From: Paracoccaceae bacterium
GTDB taxonomy: Bacteria; Pseudomonadota; Alphaproteobacteria; Rhodobacterales; Rhodobacteraceae
Assembly (NCBI GenBank): GCA_029243395.1
Contig: JAQWSE010000013.1
Coordinates: 186,001-250,000, forward strand
Reading direction: 5' to 3'
DNA: 64,000 nt
In this document: in pieces, positions 10,614-19,022 of the stretch
Layout: every line of letters begins with the position of its first letter
Position numbering within the stretch: the stretch's first letter is position 1
Notes under the pieces: model-generated
Seen by the model: only the letters and a program-made list of their open reading frames with translations
Database searches by the model: none
What the model was told of the DNA's origin: nothing
Program-made: the position numbers and the translations under genes

Positions 10614-11708
10614 ATGGATAGAAGAAAATTTATAACAAAAGCTGGCTTAGGCGCTGCTGGTGCAGCAGGTGCTGTTTCACTGGCTAGCCCATCTATTGCG
10701 CAAGAGCGGATTGAAATGGCAATAGTAGCAACTTGGGGACGAGATTTCCCAGGGCTAGGAACTGGAGCTCAAAGGTATGCTCAAAAGATCCAAGATTTAT
10801 CGGGTGGTCGAATCCAAGTGAGCTATTATGCTGCAAATGAGAGGGTAGGAGCTTTTGATAGTTTTGACGAAGTTGCCTCGGGCAATGCCCAAGGTTATCA
10901 TGCTGCAGACTATTACTGGAAAGGAAGACATCCAGGCTGGGCTTATTTTACAGCTGTTCCTTTTGGCATGACATATGATGAAATAAACGCTTGGATCCGC
11001 TACGGTGGAGGTCAAGAATTATGGGACGAATTGGCTGGTGAATTTGGTCTAAAATCGATTATGTGTGGTAATACTGGAACCCAGGCAGGTGGTTGGTTCA
11101 ATAAAGAGATAAACTCTCCCGACGATTTTAACGGCCTGAAAATGCGTATACCTGGCCTTGGTGGCGATGTTATTGGTAAACTCGGAGGATCGCCTGTTAC
11201 TGTGCCTGGGGGTCAAATTTATGAAAATCTAGTTTCAGGAGCTATAGACGCTACCGAGTGGGTTGGTGCTTGGAACGACGAAATCATGAAATTTTATGAA
11301 GCTGCAAAGTTTTATTATACCGCAGGAATGCATGAGCCTGGGTCAATGATAGCGGCTGGCTTTAATGCTAAATGGTGGTCTGATTTATCAGATGGTGACA
11401 AAACCATAATTGAAGCTGCGGCAACCGCCGAAAATGAAATGATGATGAGTGAATATAACGGCAAATCTGGCGCAGCATTTGCGAGGCTTACAAATGATCA
11501 TGGTGTAAAGGTTCGAGCTTTTAATGACGATGTTTGGGATGCTATGGCAGAAGCAGCAGACGAGGTTTTTGAGGAAGCAAGAGCTCACTCCGACCTAGCA
11601 AATAGAATTCATGAAAGCTTTGAAGCAGGATTGAAAGATATAGGTGGCTGGCTTGGAACTACGACTGGAGAATATTTGAATCAGCGTAACCGAATCCGCG
11701 GTATTTAA
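10614..11708 (+). CDS. TRAP transporter periplasmic substrate-binding protein, TakP-like (2-oxo acids)
   Basis: 364 residues with a twin-arginine-type signal (MDRRKFITKAGLGAAGAAGA) and a cleavage region near SIAQE. The body matches the DctP/TakP fold. Typical segments are GWFNKEI, LKMRIPGLGGDV (arginine that binds the substrate carboxylate) and GAIDATEWVG. The GGG and YYWKGRHPGW regions resemble the Rhodobacter TakP branch that binds pyruvate and other 2-oxo acids; that substrate is inferred from remembered similarity, not shown. It heads a dctP-dctQ-dctM operon and is separated from dctQ by a strong hairpin that probably keeps its mRNA abundant relative to the permeases. Confidence 0.92.
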   Translation: MDRRKFITKAGLGAAGAAGAVSLASPSIAQERIEMAIVATWGRDFPGLGTGAQRYAQKIQDLSGGRIQVSYYAANERVGAFDSFDEVASGNAQGYHAADYYWKGRHPGWAYFTAVPFGMTYDEINAWIRYGGGQELWDELAGEFGLKSIMCGNTGTQAGGWFNKEINSPDDFNGLKMRIPGLGGDVIGKLGGSPVTVPGGQIYENLVSGAIDATEWVGAWNDEIMKFYEAAKFYYTAGMHEPGSMIAAGFNAKWWSDLSDGDKTIIEAAATAENEMMMSEYNGKSGAAFARLTNDHGVKVRAFNDDVWDAMAEAADEVFEEARAHSDLANRIHESFEAGLKDIGGWLGTTTGEYLNQRNRIRGI

Positions 11709-11732
11709 TCTCAAACGCAAAAGATACGAAAT

Positions 11733-11756
11733 GCAGAGCCATTTTTATGGCTCTGC
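11733..11756 (+). terminator. Intercistronic hairpin between dctP and dctQ
   Basis: Perfect 10-bp stem GCAGAGCCAT / ATGGCTCTGC with a TTTT loop, 24 bases after the dctP stop. It lacks a following T-tract, so it is more likely an mRNA-stabilising or partial-termination element that raises binding-protein level over permease level, as often seen in binding-protein transporter operons. Confidence 0.8.
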
Positions 11757-11784
11757 AAATTGAGAATGACCGGAGTTCGTCAAA

Positions 11785-12774
11785 ATGAAGACTAACCGGA
11801 CTATGGACTTTTTGCATTACAGTGCGCTAGTCAGCGCCTTTATTGGCGCTGTTTATATTGTAAATAACTTTTTGACTTATATATTTGATTTACCAGGGGT
11901 ATTTGGCACCTTGGCGATGCTAGGTGTTGGTTTTTTTGAAAGTAGAAGCCAAGGATATGATCCAGTCTTCATTATTTTAGGATTAATCCAAACTATTTCT
12001 TTTCTACTAGCTTTTTTTGCTCCAGCATTGATATTACAGAGGAGGGGTGGAGACCGTGATGAAGTTCTACTAAGTAGTTGCTCTGAGGTTGTAGTCTCCT
12101 TCGCGTTTTGGTCAGTGATGCTAATTGGTATTGCCGATGCTGCCATCTCTTTTGTAAGAATCGAAGGCCTTTTACCCAACATAGTGGGTGATGATTTGGC
12201 GTTATCACTTGGAAAGCCAGCATTAAGAGGCGCTTATGTACACATTCCACTATTATTGCTTGGAATGTTAATAGCTCTATACCGAAGAGGAGCCGATTTT
12301 ATTTGGTTGGCATTGTTAATTGTTTTTGGTGAATTGTTAATAGTTATAACACGATTCATTTTTTCGTATGAACAGGCATTTATGGGGGATTTAGTACGGT
12401 TTTGGTATGCTGGACTTTTCCTGTTTTCCAGTGCTTATACCCTAGTCCACGATGGACATGTGCGAGTTGATGTTCTATATGCTAACTTTTCAGAAAAAGG
12501 AAAGGCTTACACCAATATTTGTGGATCTATCCTTCTTGGAATTCCACTTTGCTGGGTTATACTAATTAGAGGTTGTTGGCACGAGACATCTCCATTCAAT
12601 TTGGCTCTTCTTAATTTTGAAGTCACTCAGCAAGGTTTTGGCATGTACGTAAAATATTTAATGTCGGGCTTTTTGGTAATTTTTGCATTGTCAATGTTGT
12701 TTCAATTTTCCAGTTACATTATCCGACATATTAATATACTTGAACGTAAAGAAGAAAATACAATTCATGGTTGA
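11785..12774 (+). CDS. TRAP transporter small permease (DctQ-type), enlarged
   Basis: 329 residues with about six or more hydrophobic segments, larger than the classical ~170-200-residue, four-helix DctQ. The C-terminal half contains the DctQ-like part (RFWYAGLFLFSSAYTLVHDGHVRVDVLY, then helices near residues 240-260 and 285-310). The N-terminal half adds extra membrane segments. The protein should bridge the periplasmic receptor and the DctM transport subunit in the inner membrane. ccggag precedes the ATG. It lies between dctP and dctM, 19 bases before the latter. Confidence 0.88.
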   Translation: MKTNRTMDFLHYSALVSAFIGAVYIVNNFLTYIFDLPGVFGTLAMLGVGFFESRSQGYDPVFIILGLIQTISFLLAFFAPALILQRRGGDRDEVLLSSCSEVVVSFAFWSVMLIGIADAAISFVRIEGLLPNIVGDDLALSLGKPALRGAYVHIPLLLLGMLIALYRRGADFIWLALLIVFGELLIVITRFIFSYEQAFMGDLVRFWYAGLFLFSSAYTLVHDGHVRVDVLYANFSEKGKAYTNICGSILLGIPLCWVILIRGCWHETSPFNLALLNFEVTQQGFGMYVKYLMSGFLVIFALSMLFQFSSYIIRHINILERKEENTIHG

Positions 12775-12793
12775 AGCTAGGCGATAGGTACAT

Positions 12794-15436
12794 ATGGAGC
12801 TTTATTTTTTAGTCTTTTTGTTCATACTTATGATGACAGCGCTAGGTCTTGGGTTTCCTGTAGCGTTTGCATTGCCAGGATCTGCAATACTAAGTATTGG
12901 CCTCGCGGCTATTACTGGCCTAGTTTTTTTTGGCGATGTGAAAGCCTTTTTCGCCCAAGATGGCCCTATCGAATGGCTTTCTGCAGGGGTCATGAATTTC
13001 AGGGCTATTTATTATGACTTTGAAAGGGATACTTTAATAGCAATCCCACTATTTATCTTCATGGGCATTATGTTACAACGCTCGCGTATTGCCGAAGATT
13101 TACTAATGACCATGGCAGGCTTATTCGGCCCAGTACCGGGAGGGTTGGGTATCTCGGTAGTCTTTGTTGGAGCTTTGTTAGCGGCAACAACTGGTATTGT
13201 CGGAGCGACAGTGGTAGCAATGGGGTTAATTTCTTTACCCTCAATGATGAGGAATAAATATTCTCCTTCATTAGCCACAGGTACCATATGTGCTTCTGGA
13301 ACATTGGGTCAAATAATCCCTCCCTCAATAGTCCTTATTATTTTGGCAGATCAACTTGGATCTGCATCCGATCAAGCTTCAGCCATGCGTCAATCATTGT
13401 ATAAAAATGCAACGGGTGAATTTACTATGCCGTCGGCTTTAGATGTAACTTCGACTTCGGCTGGGGACATGTTTTTGGGAGCGTTCTTGCCGGGAATCGT
13501 TTTAGTTCTGGTTTATTTTGCTTACATTTTTGTAACTGCTTTAATAAGACCATCAATGGCTCCGGCTGTACCTAATCCACTCGGTTTTAATAAGCAATTT
13601 CTCTATAAGGTTCTTTTTTCGTTACTGCCCCCATTGGTATTGATATTTCTGGTATTGGGATCGATAATTATGGGTATAGCTACAGTAAATCAAGCTGGGG
13701 CAATTGGTGCAGTTGGCGCTACTATAATGGCTGGATATAAGCTTTGTGAAAATAAAAAGGGAGCGCTATTTCCAGCGGCTCTTGCCATTTTATCGATAAT
13801 AGCCCTCTTGCTACTCATAAATTATTTTGACCTCAATGTAAAAAATTTGGCGGTCACCCAAAATCATCAGGCGGTCTTACTTGCTGTAGGTGCGTCAATT
13901 TTATTAATTATAGCTATAGCTTGGTCAACATGGAGAACTTTTATCATTGATAATACACTGAAAGAGGTAATGATTGAGACATCAAAAACAACTTCAATGG
14001 TGTTTATCATCCTACTGGGTGCAGCAATGCTCACAGCAGCGTTTCGCGGATTTGGAGGCGAAGAATATGTTAAAGATTTTCTCCAAAGTTTGCCTGGAGG
14101 ATTTTGGTCGCAATTTATAGTTGTGATGGCAGTAATTTTTTTATTAGGTTTTTTCCTTGATTTTATTGAAATAGCTGTCGTTGTTGTTCCAATTGTTGCC
14201 CCGATTCTACTAGCTGACCCTGGTGCAAATATTACAGCTGTTTGGTTAGGTGTTATGATTGGGGTTAATATTCAAACTAGCTTTCTTACCCCTCCGTTTG
14301 GTTTTGCATTGTTTTATCTTAGAGGTGTTGCACCTAAGGCTATCAAAACGATTGCTATTTATAAAGGTGTAGTTCCGTTTATAATATTGCAGCTAGTGGC
14401 ATTAGGTATTGTTGGTGCATTTCCTACCCTAGTTAATTATCTTCCAAATCGGTTTTACTTGTCTTCTTTCAATGCTCCACCCCCTATGAATCCTAGATTA
14501 GAGTCTTGTGTCGAAAGCTACCTTGAAGAAACTTTAATTAATGATGAGGAAGCAATTACCCTTTCGATCAATAATTTAAAGAAACTTGATCTGAGTGTAT
14601 TGCCGACAAAAGTTGCTTCGAAAATTGATGATACACATGAGGTTTCCCTAACAATTTTTACAAAGCTGAGTGATGTGATCGAATCGCAAAAAGTACTTGC
14701 AGAAGCTACAAAATTCTATGCACAAACTCATACTGAAGTTCGAATTATCCAAAGGGAAATCCGGAAAATTGATAGTCGTATAAAAAAATTGAAAAGAGAA
14801 AACCAAATTACTGATGATCAAAACACTAAGAATAATATTAGTGATGAGATTGATGAGAGCCTTTTAAAGAAAAAAGAGCTATCCCGTACAATACCTTCAG
14901 ATTGGGAAAAAGTTTCCACTGAATACCAGAAAAAACTTAAATCATTGACAACAGCACAGCGTAAGTATCGGCGGGCTATGGATGATGCTCATGCTGGGGT
15001 AGAGGATACCATAATTACGATAACATCAGGTGCTGGTTTTGCTAATTTTCATAAGTATTTCAATGAATTCAAAGGTACACTTGGGAGCATGGATAATGAA
15101 AAAAAGCAGGAAACTTTAAAGGCCGTGTCAAAGGACCTAAATACTATTCCCGGTGGAAGTGGGGTGAAGTCTCTACTTAATAAAGCTCGCAAGGAATTTA
15201 AGAAAGATAATGATGTTAAGGCAAATGACTATCTAAAAAAAGCCAGCTTATTGTTAGATGAAGAAATTTCTTGGAGGAAAGAAGCTGTCAAAACTATTTT
15301 GCCTATATTAATATCTTTCCAAAAAGATACTGCGACAAATATAGGACTAAGAGGGCAGGACAGATTACCGGCTTTCCTAGTGCCCCGTATATCAAGATGC
15401 CGATCTGTTCACCAAGATATTTCGTTATATTTTTAA
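12794..15436 (+). CDS. TRAP transporter large permease (DctM-type) with a long soluble C-terminal extension
   Basis: 880 residues. Residues 1 to about 560 are the membrane transport domain that moves substrate with sodium. Landmarks are the opening GLGFPVAFALPGSA, LLAATTGIVGATVVAMGL, ASGTLGQIIPPSIVLIILADQ and the C-terminal TSFLTPPFGFALFYLRGVAP. A loop insertion around residues 190-230 makes it longer than the usual ~430 residues. From about residue 565 to 880 there is no membrane segment; the chain is charged, with predicted coiled coil (for example IQREIRKIDSRIKKLKRENQ) and no domain I recognise. The reading frame is continuous, so this looks like a true fusion or lineage-specific extension rather than read-through. 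Confidence 0.9.
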   Translation: MELYFLVFLFILMMTALGLGFPVAFALPGSAILSIGLAAITGLVFFGDVKAFFAQDGPIEWLSAGVMNFRAIYYDFERDTLIAIPLFIFMGIMLQRSRIAEDLLMTMAGLFGPVPGGLGISVVFVGALLAATTGIVGATVVAMGLISLPSMMRNKYSPSLATGTICASGTLGQIIPPSIVLIILADQLGSASDQASAMRQSLYKNATGEFTMPSALDVTSTSAGDMFLGAFLPGIVLVLVYFAYIFVTALIRPSMAPAVPNPLGFNKQFLYKVLFSLLPPLVLIFLVLGSIIMGIATVNQAGAIGAVGATIMAGYKLCENKKGALFPAALAILSIIALLLLINYFDLNVKNLAVTQNHQAVLLAVGASILLIIAIAWSTWRTFIIDNTLKEVMIETSKTTSMVFIILLGAAMLTAAFRGFGGEEYVKDFLQSLPGGFWSQFIVVMAVIFLLGFFLDFIEIAVVVVPIVAPILLADPGANITAVWLGVMIGVNIQTSFLTPPFGFALFYLRGVAPKAIKTIAIYKGVVPFIILQLVALGIVGAFPTLVNYLPNRFYLSSFNAPPPMNPRLESCVESYLEETLINDEEAITLSINNLKKLDLSVLPTKVASKIDDTHEVSLTIFTKLSDVIESQKVLAEATKFYAQTHTEVRIIQREIRKIDSRIKKLKRENQITDDQNTKNNISDEIDESLLKKKELSRTIPSDWEKVSTEYQKKLKSLTTAQRKYRRAMDDAHAGVEDTIITITSGAGFANFHKYFNEFKGTLGSMDNEKKQETLKAVSKDLNTIPGGSGVKSLLNKARKEFKKDNDVKANDYLKKASLLLDEEISWRKEAVKTILPILISFQKDTATNIGLRGQDRLPAFLVPRISRCRSVHQDISLYF

Positions 15437-15578
15437 CAAGAATTTAGATTAACTTTTTCGAAATGAATTCGAATTTGATAGGGTAAGGACTGAAAAGCGA
15501 TAGCCCCATCAATTAAATTGGTTTAAAGGTCTATAAAAGGCCGACTTTGTTATTCTTGTCCTCAAAGAGGAGAAGATG

Positions 15579-16430
15579 TTAGTTAGGATCTGTTGTAAAC
15601 CTAGGTAGTTGAATTATTGTCGCCATATCAGTTGAGTTTGCTTGTATTTCAGGCAATTCGTAACCTGTATCGAGATCAAAGGCCTCTATTTCATGTTCAG
15701 TCAAATTAGTCCACTTATTTAGGTGGTAAACTTCAGATGGTTTATAATCAGCTTTATAGCCCATTTTTTCATTTTGTCTAATCCAATAACCGAGATATAG
15801 GTAATTTAGACCTAATTCCTTAGCTAAATTAATATGGTCAAGTATCATGAATCGTCCTAAGCTTAGAGATTGGTATGCTGGATCATAAAAAGAGTATACC
15901 ATTGAGAGACCATCTACATTTTTATCTGTTAGGCAAACAGCTAAAAGCTTATCTGTCATTACTTCATTATTAATTCTGTATTCATATACTGTGGAGCGAA
16001 CATTGGTTTCTTCAATCATTGCAGAAAATTCCAGAGCATCCATCTCGCTCATTCCGCCATGCAAATGTCTTGAATTCAAGTAAGCTTTAAACACGGAGAA
16101 TTGCTCGTCGGTTGCCTCGGGATCTTTTTCTATACGCTTAATACAATCATTTTTCGAAAGCACGCGTCGTTGCGATTTGGAAGGTTTGAAATCTTTGACA
16201 TTTACCCTGATAGATAAGCATGCAGAGCAATTGGTGCATAAAGGTTTATAAAGAACTTTTTGAGATCTTCTGAAGCCTTGAAGAGAGAGGTCGTCATTTA
16301 GTTGTTCCGAATTTCTCCCATATAATGCAGTGAATAGCTTGCGCTCAGCTTTACCTTTTATATAGGGACATTTTTGAGGAGCTGTTACATAAAATTGTGG
16401 AGTCCTGGGAGGATTATGATGCATATTCAT
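15579..16430 (-). CDS. bpt: Aspartate/glutamate leucyltransferase (Bpt; arginyl-tRNA-protein-transferase family)
   Basis: 283 residues. It transfers leucine from Leu-tRNA to N-terminal Asp or Glu, marking proteins for ClpS/ClpAP degradation (N-end rule). Family features are the N-terminal zinc/catalytic cysteines (QKCPYI and CTNCSACLSIRV) and the GNAT-like C-terminal half with LSMVYSFYDP, SLGRFMILDHI and LGYWIRQNEKMGYKADY. Assignment to Bpt rather than Ate1 rests on it being a bacterial form. It converges with the TRAP operon. Confidence 0.93.
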   Translation of the reverse strand: MNMHHNPPRTPQFYVTAPQKCPYIKGKAERKLFTALYGRNSEQLNDDLSLQGFRRSQKVLYKPLCTNCSACLSIRVNVKDFKPSKSQRRVLSKNDCIKRIEKDPEATDEQFSVFKAYLNSRHLHGGMSEMDALEFSAMIEETNVRSTVYEYRINNEVMTDKLLAVCLTDKNVDGLSMVYSFYDPAYQSLSLGRFMILDHINLAKELGLNYLYLGYWIRQNEKMGYKADYKPSEVYHLNKWTNLTEHEIEAFDLDTGYELPEIQANSTDMATIIQLPRFTTDPN

Positions 16431-16575
16431 TCTTTTTTTTGTTGATGACCGAGAGGTCTCTGTGATCCGTAATATTCTTCAAATTTTTTCGTTTATAATA
16501 TTATTTATCTGTATAGTAAATATCGACAAATTTAAAAAAAAATTTAGTTTTCATAGGGAAAAATGGTAATAAAAT

Positions 16576-17499
16576 CTATCTATGGTACCCAATTAGATTT
16601 ATATCATATGGTGTTTTTTGATATATTTCGTTTATCCAATTTCCAAAAAAAATGTGTGCATTACTACGCCAACGATTCTTAGGTTTTCGATTGGTGTTGT
16701 TTTCATCAAAATAATCTATTGGAATTGAAGATGAGGCAGAGGATTTTAAATCCCTTTGATATTCTTCATTTAGGGAATTAGTTTCATATTCGATATGATT
16801 TAACATGAATAATGTATTTTTTTTACTTTCCTCAATTAGGCAAGGTCCCATATCAGAAGATTCTAACAATAAATCTAACTCAGGGAATTTTTTTATGTCT
16901 TCAGTGTTAATTTTTGTCCAACGGCTGACTGGTATAATAATTTCATCTGAAATTCCTCGAAGATAAGGCGAACTTGGAGATAGGTTATCTTGATGGAAAC
17001 AGCCAAAAGCTTTTGTCTTTAGTGGAAATTTTTTGATTCCAAAACGATAATATAGCATGGCCATTGCACCCCAGCAGACACTTAAAACTGAATGTACATT
17101 ATCTGAAGTCCATGCAAAAATTTCGCACAGTTCCTTCCAATATTTAACATCTTCATATTGTAGTTTTTCTATAGGGGCTCCAGTAATTATAATTCCATCA
17201 AACTTTTTATATTTGATTTCATCAAATGATTTGTAAAATTTACTTAAGTATTCTGGTGCAGTATTCTTGGGAGTATGTTTTGTGATCCGTATTAATGTTA
17301 ATCTGACTTGCAGTGGCGTTGACCCAATCAATCTAGCAAACTGGCGTTCCGTTTTTTCTTTTTCAGGCATTAAATTCAATAAACCGATTTCAAGAGGGCG
17401 AATATCCTGCCTTTCGGCTGTGTCCTCGGACATTAGCAGCACCCCTTCTTTATCCAGAATTTCATAAGCAGGTAAGTTTTGCGGTAATCTTATTGGCAA
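16576..17499 (-). CDS. metAA: Homoserine O-acyltransferase, MetA family, probably acetyl-CoA-specific
   Basis: 307 residues; activates homoserine for methionine synthesis. The N-terminus MPIRLPQNLPAYEIL matches the family and fixes the start as a TTG six bases after the upstream gene's TGA, implying translational coupling. The catalytic cysteine is in SVCWGAMA and the His/Glu dyad in NHIEYE. The residue that sets acyl-CoA choice is glutamate (TGAPIEKL). In characterised MetA enzymes glutamate here favours acetyl-CoA and glycine favours succinyl-CoA, so I infer an O-acetyltransferase despite the metA name. Confidence 0.93.
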   Translation of the reverse strand: MPIRLPQNLPAYEILDKEGVLLMSEDTAERQDIRPLEIGLLNLMPEKEKTERQFARLIGSTPLQVRLTLIRITKHTPKNTAPEYLSKFYKSFDEIKYKKFDGIIITGAPIEKLQYEDVKYWKELCEIFAWTSDNVHSVLSVCWGAMAMLYYRFGIKKFPLKTKAFGCFHQDNLSPSSPYLRGISDEIIIPVSRWTKINTEDIKKFPELDLLLESSDMGPCLIEESKKNTLFMLNHIEYETNSLNEEYQRDLKSSASSSIPIDYFDENNTNRKPKNRWRSNAHIFFGNWINEIYQKTPYDINLIGYHR

Positions 17500-17504
17500 G
17501 GTTT

Positions 17505-18380
17505 TCAGTCTTTTTTGTTACTGTAATTTGCGAGATTGCATGAAATTAGATCTACAAAGTCTTGTTCATCTCTTACTTTAGACACTTCATCCGCCATTAA
17601 AGTTATACCCCAATTTTGTGCGATTTTATCATAAATAGGTGCTCTATGTTCTAGAAGATCTTCGAAGCAGAATAAGGCGAATTTCTCAGGTTCAACTTTG
17701 TGGTCTGGGACTTTATTCAATTTCTTATAACTTTTCCATTTTTCACGGAGAAAAGTTTCGTTGTAATAAATTGGTTTAGGGTCTTTGGCAAATCTTTTTA
17801 CAAGTTCTTGATTATGATTAGCTGTACCTTTTATTAATAAAATTAAAGTATTACTCGAAAGATGGTTCAACACAGGATCTGAAGGGTTTAAAGGATCTAC
17901 TACTTCACATATTGAACCTGAAGTATCGCAGACAAAATTATTATAACCATAAATCCTAATTGATTTTTCAATAAACTTTTTAGTATCTAACACGGAAAAA
18001 ACTTCAGCTTCTTTGTGTTGCTGTTGGCGTCTAATGTAAAGCTCTAATTCCATTCCTCCCAAATTCTTATTTCCGGGAGAGCCAAGGTAACTTGATAGGG
18101 GGGAGAGGTCATTAAAAGTCAAATTCGATGAAATATAAATGCTATCGGACAACAATAGCTCTCTCAGAAAATTATTCTTCATAGCTTCCTGTTTGAAGTT
18201 ATCAACAATATGTTCGCCTAAATAACGGGTGCCTATCCTATAATCTACGGAATAATGAAACCATTGAAATTTTGATTGCAGAATATTTGAAAGACGGGTT
18301 TTCCCAAGGCCGGACATGCCTAGCAGAGAAACTCTCTTACTAGGGCTTTTTAGCCAATCATTTTTATTTTGATAAATCAA
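17505..18380 (-). CDS. P-loop ATPase-like protein of unknown function, coupled to metA
   Basis: 291 residues with a Walker A motif near the N-terminus (GMSGLGKT) and a later FVCDTSGS segment that could serve as a Walker B/substrate region. It resembles a small kinase/shikimate-kinase-like fold more than an AAA+ or ABC protein, but I cannot name a family. The start is TTG with only a weak ribosome-binding site. It is transcribed ahead of metA, whose TTG start follows the stop by six bases, so the two are likely co-expressed. The link to methionine or sulfur metabolism is inference from position only. Confidence 0.75.
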   Translation of the reverse strand: MIYQNKNDWLKSPSKRVSLLGMSGLGKTRLSNILQSKFQWFHYSVDYRIGTRYLGEHIVDNFKQEAMKNNFLRELLLSDSIYISSNLTFNDLSPLSSYLGSPGNKNLGGMELELYIRRQQQHKEAEVFSVLDTKKFIEKSIRIYGYNNFVCDTSGSICEVVDPLNPSDPVLNHLSSNTLILLIKGTANHNQELVKRFAKDPKPIYYNETFLREKWKSYKKLNKVPDHKVEPEKFALFCFEDLLEHRAPIYDKIAQNWGITLMADEVSKVRDEQDFVDLISCNLANYSNKKD

Positions 18381-18482
18381 TTTTTTTGCCCAGACTAGCT
18401 TTTTTAAAATGTCCTAATTATTGCGTAAACTATTGACATAGAAACAATCTTAAAGCCTCATCGATATCAGAAAATGTAAAAA

Positions 18483-18995
18483 CTAGCTAGAAAAATTCTT
18501 CCCAGTCAATTTGTGTAGAGTATCTTCAATCAATTGTTTTAAGTTTTCTCGTTCCTTGGGTGTTAAGAAGGAACCTACTTCTACTTCTTTTCCATTTCCT
18601 CTTAAGGTCAAATAATTTTCTATCGGTCCGTTTTTATAATAATTTACTTGGATCCAAAAAGGATTGGCTGACCAACTTCTTATTCTTCCGGCAGGGTCTG
18701 CTCTTTGTAAAATGACTTTTTGGGGGAATATTTCCAATTTTTCTTTGAGTTTGCCATCGTGGTGATTTTTTTCACCGAAAAGATAAAGTAAAAAAATAGA
18801 AATGAGGGAAAAGGGAAGAATAGCAAACGTTAGCTCTAATTTTAAAAAAAGAAGGGGTGGTAGTAAAAGCGTTAACGCCGTTAATAACGTTATAAAATGA
18901 AAGTTTTCCCTTGTGCAAGATCTATGGGGCCAAATTGTTAGGGATAATATAGCCTTATCTGTTACATTGTTAATTTTAAAGCCAGTAGTCTTTAT
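18483..18995 (-). CDS. DUF2244-family integral membrane protein; start codon not canonical
   Basis: The C-terminal half (SANPFWIQVNYYKNGPIENYLTLRG..., LTPKERENLK) is a clear DUF2244 match. In the same frame upstream are the two expected membrane helices (from about base 18,905 down to 18,790) and the family's N-terminal LTIWPHRS segment, so the gene begins well before the first TTG (18737). The frame is open back to the ctaD stop at 19023, yet that stretch has no ATG, GTG or TTG. An ATA at 18993-18995 preceded by ggag at 8 bases is the best start candidate; ATC and ATA codons right after the ctaD stop are alternatives. The gene follows ctaD directly. DUF2244 genes are often near respiratory genes in alphaproteobacteria; the function is unknown. 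Confidence 0.8.
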   Translation of the reverse strand: MKTTGFKINNVTDKAILSLTIWPHRSCTRENFHFITLLTALTLLLPPLLFLKLELTFAILPFSLISIFLLYLFGEKNHHDGKLKEKLEIFPQKVILQRADPAGRIRSWSANPFWIQVNYYKNGPIENYLTLRGNGKEVEVGSFLTPKERENLKQLIEDTLHKLTGKNFSS

Positions 18996-19022
18996 TGGAA
19001 AATCTCCAAGAAAAAATATGAT

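Noticed and set aside
15437-15578. Terminator between dctM and bpt
   Set aside because: A ttcgaa palindrome is present but there is no GC-rich stem with a T-tail, so I could not support an intrinsic terminator.
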